A stretch of 64,000 nucleotides of DNA from JALEFZ01 sp038527485 (GTDB lineage Bacteria > Bacteroidota > Bacteroidia > J057), in the NCBI GenBank assembly GCA_038527485.1, contig JBCBFT010000007.1:45098-109097 (forward strand). Reading direction: 5' to 3'. The notes below the pieces were generated by a model. It was not told where the DNA came from. It made no database searches and was given only the letters and a program-made list of their open reading frames with translations. Below, in pieces: positions 10,701 to 17,791 of the stretch; the stretch's first letter is position 1, and every line of letters begins with the position of its first letter. Position numbers and translations under genes: made by a program.

Positions 10701-11752
10701 GCAACAACGAGAACGAGAACATGCAGTGGAGAGCGTCTATCCAACTGAAGGCGCGCCAAGACTGGATGCAGTGGGCGATCAATACAAGTGCCTATGGTGG
10801 CACCTATCGCCCCTCGATTGCAGCAGGTTCTATGGATTACTACGCGTGGGACTACTACGAGATAGATGTAGACAATAGCTACCTCATTGGAGATGCTTAC
10901 AACCTTGGAGATAGCTTGACGATCAGTCAGGGATATGTACAGGTTGGAATCGGTGCCAATGGCTTGGATTTGGGTTATGGTGTGTATTCAGAGTTTGTCT
11001 TTGGAAGTGTCTCTGGCGACTATGCTGGAACAGGTACACTGGCCAATGAGCTACAGAACTGCCGTGAAGTATGTCTACCCGAAGTACGCGTAGCTGCTCG
11101 TGTCCTCATGGAGGGTGCCTTCAACCAGACCCAAGGTACGATGAATAACAACCTAGCGGTCAATAACATGATCCCACTTTCCCAGCCATTTGCTCCTTAT
11201 GGATTCAAGGACGTGGTGACGCTGGATAGCATCCCTACGGGCGTGGCAGATTGGATGTTGTTGCAAGTTCGTTCAGAGTCTGACTCTGCACATGTCGTCG
11301 CACAAGCTGTAGGATTTGTGAAGCCTGATGGTGACTTGGTGGGGCTAGATGGTCATTCTTTGATCAGCCTCCCGATAGATCCGCGCAAGGATTACTACAT
11401 CTCCGTGATTGCCAAGGGACACTTGGGAGTCATGACTAAGAATGCCAAAGTCCGTAAGGGTGTCTCACTCATGCATGACTTTACAGCAGACATATCAGAA
11501 ATCTACACCCTGCCTGGAACAGCCAATCCTGCCATGGTACAACTACCGACTGGCCAGTATGCCCTATGGGCAGGAGATACAGATCTCAATGGTGCAGTCA
11601 ACTCTGTAGACTTCAGCCAGGTATTGATCAACTACTTCCAGACAGGATACTTCCTCACAGATATAGACCTTACGGGTATCATTAACTCTGTAGACTATCA
11701 GTTCGTAGCCAAAAACTACTTCAAGTTTGCACAACTACCCCGTAAAGACTGA
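4736..11752 (+). CDS. Giant secreted multidomain protein with dockerin-like C-terminus
   Basis: 2338 residues. The signal peptide is MRSMGFLRFFFILAVSSGML to the SQAQ site. In order I see: a LamG/concanavalin-like domain (about 30-255); a carbohydrate-binding, CBM6-like domain (about 258-398); a presumed beta-sandwich region (400-650); Ig/PKD-like repeats (660-1160), one with the TTTYTVTTSG signature near 1045; three tandem repeats of one unfamiliar module (about 1185-1452); an SdrD B-like domain (GDFIWEDANENGVQDG, about 1514-1622); two DPGTIxGDQ modules (about 1635 and 1833); and a C-terminal region seen in other Bacteroidota surface proteins. The tail carries two calcium-loop-like, dockerin-type motifs, DTDLNGAVNSVD and DIDLTGIINSVD. 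No standard T9SS sorting domain with an NP motif is present. The domains suggest glycan or surface binding; no catalytic domain is visible. It is followed 90 bp later by a T9SS protein, probably co-transcribed. Confidence 0.8.
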   Translation: MRSMGFLRFFFILAVSSGMLLTTSQAQRVTTDLLALYEFDEGAGSTVYDKSSVGTPLNLQIGNTGNIQWLSGNGINIQSATILQTPVAASKIMTACMSSHEVTMEAWVRPQNSSQSGPARIMSISENTAKRNMTLGQSGSRYIGRVRTGTANNGTPDNQGPSSSVSTSQVQHLVYTYENGQDKIYLNGALVATRSRSGDFSNWDTGYHLMMGNEMTQDRKWLGEIYLSAVYSRALTPTEITQNYQAGYVTTPPNPNEDWVEAECGTVGSLWQQKLDGDASQGQYVEIQSGYTSYNSATTSASGQVRYNVEVSSAGYYNVFGRILTPSYSENSFWVKVNNSSWAEWHTGVFSAWSWEKVTDYGYNPYFYLNSGSNVITVAYREPGSKLDKLFVSQSNTVPSGLGGAAQGCAPTFEAPEGWSHECGSGIEVEVVGQGVKGYSSATLNFANSSSVDSVILIVTSKAGGYPSSITFTGSNGQTAVATPKVMPSASGSSTSSVREYKVKIDGNLSSATASGLNSYTYSYVAYVFRSNSSYENGEVAIPVGEYFYHSDKTYTMDIPASSDDRNITIQVPLSEINNDSRIVNMTVEAGGVTETVTANTYDQGNSLLLLTATLQNVPAGTDEITIEIESPSSNGDSFGATGYITADIDCNACSLPTIYKWVRVNYGSWQSTTVANVCVGDIVELCVDPVNLQGYQWAGPNGYTSTLSTPIISDSITTAEEGVYTLTYTDPTVANCGTTINFTVNVSEPMVPTINLSANQINANQTVTISTNDVNDYQRIYIPVGSFYTGSMDRMVFGADDDATGGSNTMFRDVQVYESNTGNGVNIDFNNYTLSSYGTSQDNGTYAVSNNGGDLMIQDNAWKSIDLNYNVTIYTILSFEVKTTDMGELHFIGFDNDTDEQNSLAYLFMLFGSDAWGTTSNEHAYGAYSKPEYNWNFGSSASPATGTGLGPFNVTYAGGTQVVSLEVDQGYCDYTYRDTIEVACPTVDAGVDVEICECDLVSNGVCQDNGRAVTLTASGGSSYAWSNGATTQSITVSPLATTTYTVTTSGPGSCSNTADVTVTVVDGPEAEFQQIPTVALCENETFVFEAVNQGPGVASSEYVWDFGPTASPSGAIGIGPHQVRFLVTSGQTDCREVTLTVGSGACMDVNKANVFIAPTAHIDSLVVNDPSCQETAGSVTVNTEGWVIGESGMVTVSQNNFGQWHTLNYNNTYEKPVIIMQSLTSGDVNPAHVRVRNTGHAKTEFQIEEWDYQDGYHGAENISYIILEQGTHTLSDGTTIEAGYANIGSGFSSVSLNGGYTTTPVVLTQVASFNYTRSVVARQKNVGTTSFQVRLQNKESYEKSNNSHPGNEKVSFIAIEKTQGSANGQAFEAGVLVDVTHNFKQLTYSQTFNAMPALVYSMQSYDGGDPAAIRHKSQDQLGAQLRIEEETSHDSETNHTTENIGYIAFERGDIYAGMEYRVDGGAWTIGENNYTFENLGLGSHTLETRTINGCNTSVEDTTVNIGAGLCASLGDFIWEDANENGVQDGTESGIAGIKVYLLEGCTGLVKLDSTTTNGNGIYTFNNLNVGGSYRVQLAQEVLDNGYTVTGQNTGTDEAVDSDAGANGVTDCVTLSQAGAYNDLDIGLNYECTVTDPGTIGGDQSYCTVLGVYPTPITNVSEADGGVGVEYQWRWSERTDIPFEFWVVKPNSNMASMNINHIVSKTCYLVRMARKCPGEAWVPSNVIAIEINYTPKTSFSITYPEGTTVQSSNDSVKVIFEARTWPNASYSWDLTGSLNPMGIPMDSTGRKVYAYYTSPTTYTASLTMSTPECDSTLSIFVKIDDAAGCSNITDPGTISGDQYSCSVPYDASTIGGEAATGAVGAVEYEWAYSNDLNIPVQLWEAIPSGNSTSIDPDQYLGLLTQTTYFVRRARSIGCNAFRHSNVVTIEVQENLQSACEITEPASQNFGANLPGVIQGGTSSEYSWHYETAQVLTYADGTARVTGLLRNNENENMQWRASIQLKARQDWMQWAINTSAYGGTYRPSIAAGSMDYYAWDYYEIDVDNSYLIGDAYNLGDSLTISQGYVQVGIGANGLDLGYGVYSEFVFGSVSGDYAGTGTLANELQNCREVCLPEVRVAARVLMEGAFNQTQGTMNNNLAVNNMIPLSQPFAPYGFKDVVTLDSIPTGVADWMLLQVRSESDSAHVVAQAVGFVKPDGDLVGLDGHSLISLPIDPRKDYYISVIAKGHLGVMTKNAKVRKGVSLMHDFTADISEIYTLPGTANPAMVQLPTGQYALWAGDTDLNGAVNSVDFSQVLINYFQTGYFLTDIDLTGIINSVDYQFVAKNYFKFAQLPRKD

Positions 11753-11842
11753 TGATAAGATACTGGATCGTGTACCCTCCCCAGGGTACATGATCCCCTC
11801 AGCTTCTTTTCTGCAATTCAAACAATGCCAATATAGTTAATC

Positions 11843-12991
11843 ATGTTCAAGCACCTTTACGCTTCATTCTTGCTCTTTACCCTTGCTGTAGTCAGCATGC
11901 CTCAGATGTGGGCTCAAGACTTCACCATTTATTATGAGTCTATTCCTGATGAGGTAAATGACGTAGATTCTGTCAAGCTCTATTTATTCAATAACACAAG
12001 TAGCGCTATCAGCTTGGAGGCAGCCAATATTTCGATTGCCTTCGATCCCGCGCTTTCAGAGGTCAATACAGCAGCACCCCCTGTAGTCGACAACCTCAAC
12101 GATGCCTACAATTCTTTCTACTTTGTAGGAGGTCCTTACCAGGCAGAGGTAAACTCGAACTTTATGCCTTCAGAATATGATGGCGTAAACTACACAAACC
12201 GCTTCCAGTACGCGAATACATACTTTCCATTCCTCCCAGGTGCGTCACCCTTCTCTATTCCAGCAAATGCTTCATTGAACCATGCGTTGACCGTCGTATT
12301 CTCAAGAAAAGTCACAGGAACCCCTGGACAGTTTTATGTAGAAGACGCGGATGAGTACGCGGGTGTCAACATGCAAGCCAATGGCAATCCTTTCTTCCCT
12401 TACAATGCATTGCCCATTCTTCCTACTACCTTCCCTGTGGAGCTGTTGGACTTTACGGCTTATCAAGTAGGAGAAGCTACGGTACAACTAGACTGGATCA
12501 CTGCGCAGGAGGAAAACTCAGCTGTATTTCAGATTGAGCGAAGTGTAGATGGAGCTGTATTCACCAATATTGGAGAAATCGCAGCAGCAGGAAACTCTCA
12601 AGAGACTTTAGAATATACGTTCCTAGATTTTCCAGTACCTACCTCTACCCTTTTGTATCGCCTGCGTCAGGTAGACATTGATGGGTCATTTACTTACTCA
12701 GATAAGGTAGAAGTAGTCATCGGGAGTGGATTCCAAGCCAATTTGGATCTTTTTCCCAATCCTGCGACAGACCTGCTCAATATTCGTGCACTGGTATCTG
12801 CCGAACGTAAGTTTGACCTGTATGTACTAGATGTGCAGGGTAAGATCTTGATTCAAAAGAACACAGTTGACTTCTCCAACTCTACCATTGATGTAGATGT
12901 ATCCAAGCTAGCGGCTGGGCAGTATATGGTACAGTTGATAGAAGACAGTAGCGACGAAGTGTATGCAGAAAGATTCACCATCGTACGCTAA
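11843..12991 (+). CDS. T9SS type A sorting domain protein with cohesin-like N-terminal domain
   Basis: 382 residues. Signal peptide residues 1-24 (ends MWAQ). Residues 25-200 form a beta-rich domain with SVKLYLFNNTSSAISLEAANISIAFDP, reminiscent of cohesin or fibronectin-type folds (inference). Residues 205-290 are the fibronectin-like segment common in Bacteroidota exported proteins (VQLDWITAQEENSAVFQIERS ending LYRLRQVDIDGSFTYS). The last 80 residues are a T9SS type A sorting domain (LDLFPNPATDLLNI, then LAAGQYMVQL), which directs outer-membrane export and surface anchoring through A-LPS. It lies 90 bp after the giant gene and ends in a terminator, so both likely form one unit. Confidence 0.85.
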   Translation: MFKHLYASFLLFTLAVVSMPQMWAQDFTIYYESIPDEVNDVDSVKLYLFNNTSSAISLEAANISIAFDPALSEVNTAAPPVVDNLNDAYNSFYFVGGPYQAEVNSNFMPSEYDGVNYTNRFQYANTYFPFLPGASPFSIPANASLNHALTVVFSRKVTGTPGQFYVEDADEYAGVNMQANGNPFFPYNALPILPTTFPVELLDFTAYQVGEATVQLDWITAQEENSAVFQIERSVDGAVFTNIGEIAAAGNSQETLEYTFLDFPVPTSTLLYRLRQVDIDGSFTYSDKVEVVIGSGFQANLDLFPNPATDLLNIRALVSAERKFDLYVLDVQGKILIQKNTVDFSNSTIDVDVSKLAAGQYMVQLIEDSSDEVYAERFTIVR

Positions 12992-13033
12992 CCATCTAAC
13001 TTGTAAGAAGAGCGTAAAGTAAAGTTAAAGCGT

Positions 13034-13062
13034 AAGCCACTCCTCTTGGGGTGGCTTTTTTG
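13034..13062 (+). terminator. Terminator of the two-gene secreted protein unit
   Basis: Stem AAGCCACTCC / GGGGTGGCTT (one G-T pair) with loop TCTT, then a TTTTTT run. Same type of stem as the terminator at 4041. Confidence 0.85.
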
Positions 13063-13221
13063 GTATGTAGAATATAAACAATGAGGGAAAGGGCCTGTTG
13101 GGAAATGTCTATAGATGTGATAAGAATGACATCAGGAGTGTTAATATTGTAATATAATTGAAAAGAATTGGGACTTTCTGGAAGAAAGACGCAAGACGAA
13201 GTACTTCAAAACATCTAACTC

Positions 13222-15138
13222 GTGGAAAAAAGTCAAACCCTTACCTCTGCTACGCCTATACACATTGTCCTAGATTTTGACAGCACCTTTATCCAAGTAG
13301 AAACGATGGAAGAGTTGGCTGATATCGCGCTGGACAGCCGCCAGGACAAGGCCGCCATTCTCTCACAAATACAAGCGCTCACCCAACTAGGACTCGTCGG
13401 TAAGATTCCCTACAATGAATCCCTCAATCGTCGTTTGAAGCTGATTAAAGCCCATAGAGACCACCTGTCCGCACTGGTCGATCGACTGAAGAAGCGTGTA
13501 TCGGTGAGCATCAACCGCAACAAATCGTTCTTTCAGGAAAATCCCGACCAGATTTACATCATCTCACAGAGTTTCAAAGATGTGATTTGGCCTGTAGTAG
13601 AAGGATTTGGGATAAAGGAAACGCACGTATTCGGCAATTCTTTCGTCTTTGATGAAGAGGGAAATATCACGGGGGTCAGCGAAGAGAATCCATTGGCCCA
13701 TAGTTTAGGGAAGACTAAAATACTGGAGTCTTTGGAATTGCAGGGAAATGTACAGGTGATAGGGGACGCAATCACGGACTTACAAATGAAGGAAAAAGGA
13801 CTGGCAGATACATTTTTTGTCTTTACAGAAAATGTATATCGCGAGGGAATCCTTGGACAAGCAGACCATATCACGCCCAGTTTTGATGAATTTCTCTTCG
13901 TCAATCAGATTCCAGGAGCTATTTCATTCCCCAAAAACAGAATCAAAGTATTACTTCTGGAAAATATTCACCCCTTGGCGGAGGATGCCTTCAGACAGGA
14001 GGGATACCAAGTCGAGATCATCGGGCGAGCACTCAGCGAGGACGAGCTATGCGAGAAGATCAAAGATGTATCCATCATTGGGATTCGTTCTAAGACGCAG
14101 ATTACAGAGAAGGTACTTGAGCATGCCAATAGGTTGCTGGTGATTGGTGCTTTCTGCATAGGAACGAATCAGATTGACTTGGGGGCTGCCTCTGAGAAGG
14201 GCGTAGTCGTTTTCAACGCACCTTACAGCAACACGCGCTCTGTGGTGGAGCTTGCTATCGGAGAGATGATCATGCTGATGCGCCGCATCCCGTCTATGAA
14301 TGCAGGAATGCATCGTGGGGTGTGGAACAAATCCGCCAAAGACAGCTACGAGATCCGTGGCAAGCGATTGGGGATCATAGGATACGGCAACATCGGAGCC
14401 CAGCTCTCAGTCCTAGCCGAGGCGATGGGCATGCAAGTATACTACTATGACTTGATCGAGAAGCTAGCCCTGGGAAATGCGGTGAAGATTGGTTCCTTGA
14501 GAGATCTGCTCTCTGTGGTAGATGTGGTCTCGCTCCACGTGGATGGACGACAGGAGAATCAATTATTGATAGGAGAGGAGGAGCTCGCGGCGATGAAGCC
14601 AGGTGCAATCCTGCTCAACCTCAGTCGAGGGAAGGTCGTGGACATCCCTGCTTTGGTCAAATACTTGAAAAACGGACATCTCCGCGGAGCTGCCTTGGAT
14701 GTATATCCGCTCGAACCCAAATCCAATCAAGATGAATTTGTTTCTGAGCTCCTAGGGCTAGACAATGTGATCCTGACGCCACATATTGGGGGGAGCACGC
14801 AAGAAGCCCAGCAAAATATCGCACAGTATGTCCCCGCGCGCATCACAGACTACATCAATTCAGGAAATTCTTATGGCAGTGTCAACTTCCCCGAGGCGCA
14901 GATTTCAGGCAAGGGCCATGCACACCGCCTCCTGCATATCCACCACAACGTGCCAGGCGTCATGAGCAAGATCACTCAAGCCATGGCCGATCACGTGGTC
15001 AACATCGAGGGACAGACTCTGAAGACCAACGAGCAAATTGGCTATTTGATCATGGACATCAATCAGGACTATGACACAGTGGTGCTAGACAAGCTCCGTA
15101 CCATCGAGCACACCATCCGCTTTAGGGTCCTCTACTAG
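13222..15138 (+). CDS. serA: Phosphoserine phosphatase-phosphoglycerate dehydrogenase fusion
   Basis: 638 residues starting at GTG (13222); no better ATG lies near. Residues 1-230 are a HAD-family phosphoserine phosphatase-like domain: the nucleophile motif VLDFDST with Asp18 and Asp20, the serine motif IISQSF, a GKTKIL lysine, and GDAITDLQ with Asp182. All four motifs are present, so it may be active. Residues 240-560 are a D-3-phosphoglycerate dehydrogenase: GIIGYGNIG nucleotide-binding loop near 383, LLNLSRGKVVD, and LTPHIGGST catalytic histidine. Residues 565-638 form an ACT domain for allosteric control. Together they would catalyse the first and last steps of serine synthesis (with SerC in between). 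I believe this fusion occurs in other Bacteroidota, so it is unusual but probably not new. It stands alone as a transcription unit. Confidence 0.88.
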   Translation: MEKSQTLTSATPIHIVLDFDSTFIQVETMEELADIALDSRQDKAAILSQIQALTQLGLVGKIPYNESLNRRLKLIKAHRDHLSALVDRLKKRVSVSINRNKSFFQENPDQIYIISQSFKDVIWPVVEGFGIKETHVFGNSFVFDEEGNITGVSEENPLAHSLGKTKILESLELQGNVQVIGDAITDLQMKEKGLADTFFVFTENVYREGILGQADHITPSFDEFLFVNQIPGAISFPKNRIKVLLLENIHPLAEDAFRQEGYQVEIIGRALSEDELCEKIKDVSIIGIRSKTQITEKVLEHANRLLVIGAFCIGTNQIDLGAASEKGVVVFNAPYSNTRSVVELAIGEMIMLMRRIPSMNAGMHRGVWNKSAKDSYEIRGKRLGIIGYGNIGAQLSVLAEAMGMQVYYYDLIEKLALGNAVKIGSLRDLLSVVDVVSLHVDGRQENQLLIGEEELAAMKPGAILLNLSRGKVVDIPALVKYLKNGHLRGAALDVYPLEPKSNQDEFVSELLGLDNVILTPHIGGSTQEAQQNIAQYVPARITDYINSGNSYGSVNFPEAQISGKGHAHRLLHIHHNVPGVMSKITQAMADHVVNIEGQTLKTNEQIGYLIMDINQDYDTVVLDKLRTIEHTIRFRVLY

Positions 15139-15144
15139 TAGGAC

Positions 15145-15256
15145 CACCGCTACGGCGTGGTCAGGTTCCCTTCACCGCCATGGCGTGGTCAGGTTCCCTT
15201 CACCGCTACGGCGTGGTCAAATCCACATCACCGTTCAGCGTGGTCAAACCCCAACC
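15145..15256 (+). repeat. Four tandem copies of a 28-bp repeat
   Basis: Units begin at 15145, 15173, 15201 and 15229; the first two are nearly identical (CACCGCTACGGCGTGGTCAG, then GTTCCCTT) and the last two diverge at their 3' half. Each unit contains the near-palindrome CGCYAYGGCG. It sits directly behind the serA stop codon. The 350-bp gap 15139-15487 holds nothing else recognisable. Confidence 0.8.
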
Positions 15257-15487
15257 ACACAACCATCCTATGTAGATATGTCCATTTATGGCATATCTAC
15301 ATAAAATATGGTACATTCACATAAGACACGATATTATGACTAAAAGCTTCGTATATCCAAAAACCTATTCTAGAGCCTCCATTGGCCGAAAGGGAAAATT
15401 TTTTCAAAAAAAGTCGTGCAGATATTTGGTTAATAAAATTAACTAGATTATTATTGTAATAAGTTAAAGAAATTTAGGAAAGATCAA

Positions 15488-16093
15488 ATGGATCAGGACC
15501 CAGATTTAATAGACATGGAAGCCCTCAGTCCGAGAGAAAGTCTCAACTTGATTACGGACATTTTGCAAGAGGCAAAAGAGCGTCAGGAGCAAAATGGCAT
15601 CATCTACATCTTTTGGGGCATCTTAGTGGCAGCCGTAAGTTTGGCACAATTCGTTCTTCAAGAGATGGGCATGTACCACTGGATTTTTTTAGCTTATATG
15701 ATTATTCCTTTGGGAGTTGTGGTAAATTACTTTGCCTTCCCAAGGTATAGAGAGCGAGGCACAGCGAATTTTATTGGTCAAGTGGTGGGGGTTGTGTGGA
15801 TATTCGCTGCAGCTAATATGATGATCTTAGGATTTGCGCTTTATGGAGAGTTAACAAAGCATCTTGCGCCATTTATCATGATTTTGTTAGGGTTGGCACT
15901 CAGCGCTTCAGGTTATTTACTCAAAGTACGGATCCTCTTCTATGCTGGAATATTAGCTAACGTCGTCGGATTGATATGTTTTTGGGTGCCCTTAAATTAT
16001 CATCCACTTACGATGGCCTCTGTAAGTATGATCTCTGTATTTTTGCCAGGAGTTATTTTGAATAGAGCGTTTATCGCCCGAAAGCATGTATAA
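15488..16093 (+). CDS. Multi-pass inner membrane protein paired with an HTH regulator
   Basis: 201 residues. A short cytoplasmic N-terminus (MDQDPDLIDMEALSPRESLNLITDILQEA) is followed by about six hydrophobic segments between residues 35 and 190, including IIYIFWGILVAAVSLAQFV and VVGVVWIFAAANMMILGFAL. No enzymatic motif is visible and I do not recognise the family. Its last 8 bp overlap the downstream HTH gene, a strong sign of co-translation. Pairs of an HTH_34-type regulator and a small membrane protein recur in Bacteroidota with unknown function. Confidence 0.75.
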   Translation: MDQDPDLIDMEALSPRESLNLITDILQEAKERQEQNGIIYIFWGILVAAVSLAQFVLQEMGMYHWIFLAYMIIPLGVVVNYFAFPRYRERGTANFIGQVVGVVWIFAAANMMILGFALYGELTKHLAPFIMILLGLALSASGYLLKVRILFYAGILANVVGLICFWVPLNYHPLTMASVSMISVFLPGVILNRAFIARKHV

Positions 16094-16382
16094 AGACCTA
16101 GATCCGCTGATTCATTCTAAACTAAGGCTTACTATGATGTCTCATCTAGTAAAGTCAGGAAGGAGTGACTTCAAAGAATTGAAGGCATTAACAAAGGCAA
16201 ATTCGGGAAATATCAGTATTCAGTTAAATAAGTTAGAGGAAGCTGGATACCTCCATGTGAAAAAAGGCTTTAAAAATAACTATCAATATACGATGGTTGA
16301 ACTGACAGATAAAGGTCTCAAAGCATTTGAAAACTATGTACATGCACTCAAGACCTACATCTACCTAACAGAAGCAGAGTAA
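16086..16382 (+). CDS. Winged-helix transcriptional regulator (HTH_34/PadR-ArsR-like)
   Basis: 98 residues covering one complete winged-helix domain: DPLIHSKLRLTMMSHLVKSG, recognition region FKELKALTKANSGNISIQLNKLEEAGYL and wing (VKKGFKNNYQYTMVELTDKG). This matches the HTH_34 type. It overlaps the membrane-protein gene by 8 bp (ATGTATAA) and probably controls that same unit, possibly autoregulating. It is cytoplasmic, and no ligand pocket is visible. Confidence 0.85.
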   Translation: MYKDLDPLIHSKLRLTMMSHLVKSGRSDFKELKALTKANSGNISIQLNKLEEAGYLHVKKGFKNNYQYTMVELTDKGLKAFENYVHALKTYIYLTEAE

Positions 16383-16666
16383 GAGAAAGGAAAATGGCTT
16401 TATGTGCCTGTGACAGAGGATAATATGAAGCATACATCTAGCCTTTCAAAAGAGAATAGCGCGTAGGTTTCCCTACTGCACACAAGATTTTTTTACACGA
16501 TAAGTTGATACCAGGGGGTGTTTGCCTTCTGAAAGAATCTCTACGACCATTGGTGGTAGTAGAAAAATAAATCTGGCCTTGTCGGAACGATGGATCATTT
16601 TTCCTCACGGCTACTATTATCCCATATTCCCAGAAATTTCAGTGAAAAAATATAAAACGATCAGTT

Positions 16667-17497
16667 ATGAAAAGTTTATGGTCTAAACCGTTTTCTATTG
16701 GCATCTTCTTGCTTCTCAGTATCAGCCTCAGTACTTCCTTCACAGGTTGTGCAGCTGCTGAAGAGACTTACGGCCCTGCTTACGAAGTAACATTCGCCTC
16801 TGATAGGCCCGCCTTGTCAGACCTCCTCAATATCCAGGAGAAGATATACAGTGCCTTCGTACAGTCTATGATACAGGAAAAGTACGAGCCATTGGGGGAA
16901 CTCGCACAGAAACTAGATGAACTAGTGGCAGCAAACCCACAGAACCTTGTGGTTTACTGGAAAGGCTATCTGAGCTACTACACCGCCATTTATTACTCCC
17001 AGGTAGGGGACAAAGCCAAGTCAGAAAAGGAAATCATGTCTACGGTAGAACAGCTAGAAGATATGGAAGGAAAGAATGCAGAAGATTATGCCCTTCTTTG
17101 TATGGCCAAAAGTTACAGCATCCAGTTCCTCTCCTCATTCAAGGCAGCGGTCGCTTCAGGTAAAGTAAAAGATTATGGAGAGAAAGCGCTTTCTATAGAC
17201 CCTCAAAATCTCCGCGCTTACTATGTACTAGGAAGCAACGATTACTACACACCTGAGCAGTACGGTGGGGGCAAAAAGGTAGAAGAATATCTGCTCAAGG
17301 CCCTAGAGCAGCCCGATCAGGCAGTCGAAAATCCCTACCTCCCTTCATGGGGAAGAGAAGAGACTTATGAGATGCTCATCAAATTCTACATCAAGAAAGA
17401 AAAGTGGGACAAAGCCAAGGCTAAACATGAAGAAGCTACTGAGCGTTTCCCCGATAGCTATCAGATTGCGATGCTAGAAAGCGAGCTTGAAGGATAG
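16667..17497 (+). CDS. TPR-type lipoprotein
   Basis: 276 residues. The N-terminus MKSLWSKPFSIGIFLLLSIS ends in a lipobox SFTGC with the acylated cysteine at about residue 28, so it should be membrane anchored, probably in the outer membrane inner leaflet. Repeated helical pairs follow (for example the ALSIDPQNLRAYYVLGSNDY and KEKWDKAKAKHEEATERFPD segments) that fit tetratricopeptide repeats used for protein binding. No catalytic motif is seen. It is likely a single-gene unit, preceded by a 284-bp gap and followed by the long inverted repeat at 17576-17620. Confidence 0.75.
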   Translation: MKSLWSKPFSIGIFLLLSISLSTSFTGCAAAEETYGPAYEVTFASDRPALSDLLNIQEKIYSAFVQSMIQEKYEPLGELAQKLDELVAANPQNLVVYWKGYLSYYTAIYYSQVGDKAKSEKEIMSTVEQLEDMEGKNAEDYALLCMAKSYSIQFLSSFKAAVASGKVKDYGEKALSIDPQNLRAYYVLGSNDYYTPEQYGGGKKVEEYLLKALEQPDQAVENPYLPSWGREETYEMLIKFYIKKEKWDKAKAKHEEATERFPDSYQIAMLESELEG

Positions 17498-17575
17498 ACA
17501 CCAACTGCAACGATAATAGAAGAATCTACATAAAACAATATTACGTTATATAGATTCATTCATCAAAACTTAAAA

Positions 17576-17620
17576 GGGAGGCAAGAAGCCCCAGGTATAC
17601 AAGATGACTTCTTGCCTCCC
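17576..17620. repeat. 13-bp perfect inverted repeat, possible transcription stop
   Basis: GGGAGGCAAGAAG (17576-17588) pairs perfectly with CTTCTTGCCTCCC (17608-17620) over a 19-nt loop. There is no T-run after it, so a Rho-independent terminator is not certain. It lies between the TPR lipoprotein and the TonB receptor. Confidence 0.6.
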
Positions 17621-17791
17621 CTCTACCTACATCTACTTATCTCAATAAGCAAAACAGTCCATAGGGACAGCAAGATCCCTCCATGAGATTGTTTGTACTA
17701 CGCCTGAGTGACCATCCTCAGGAAACTAAAAGGAACACATTTTCATACCGCAAGCTTTTTGCACAAACTTTTAATCTCATTTAACACTGTG

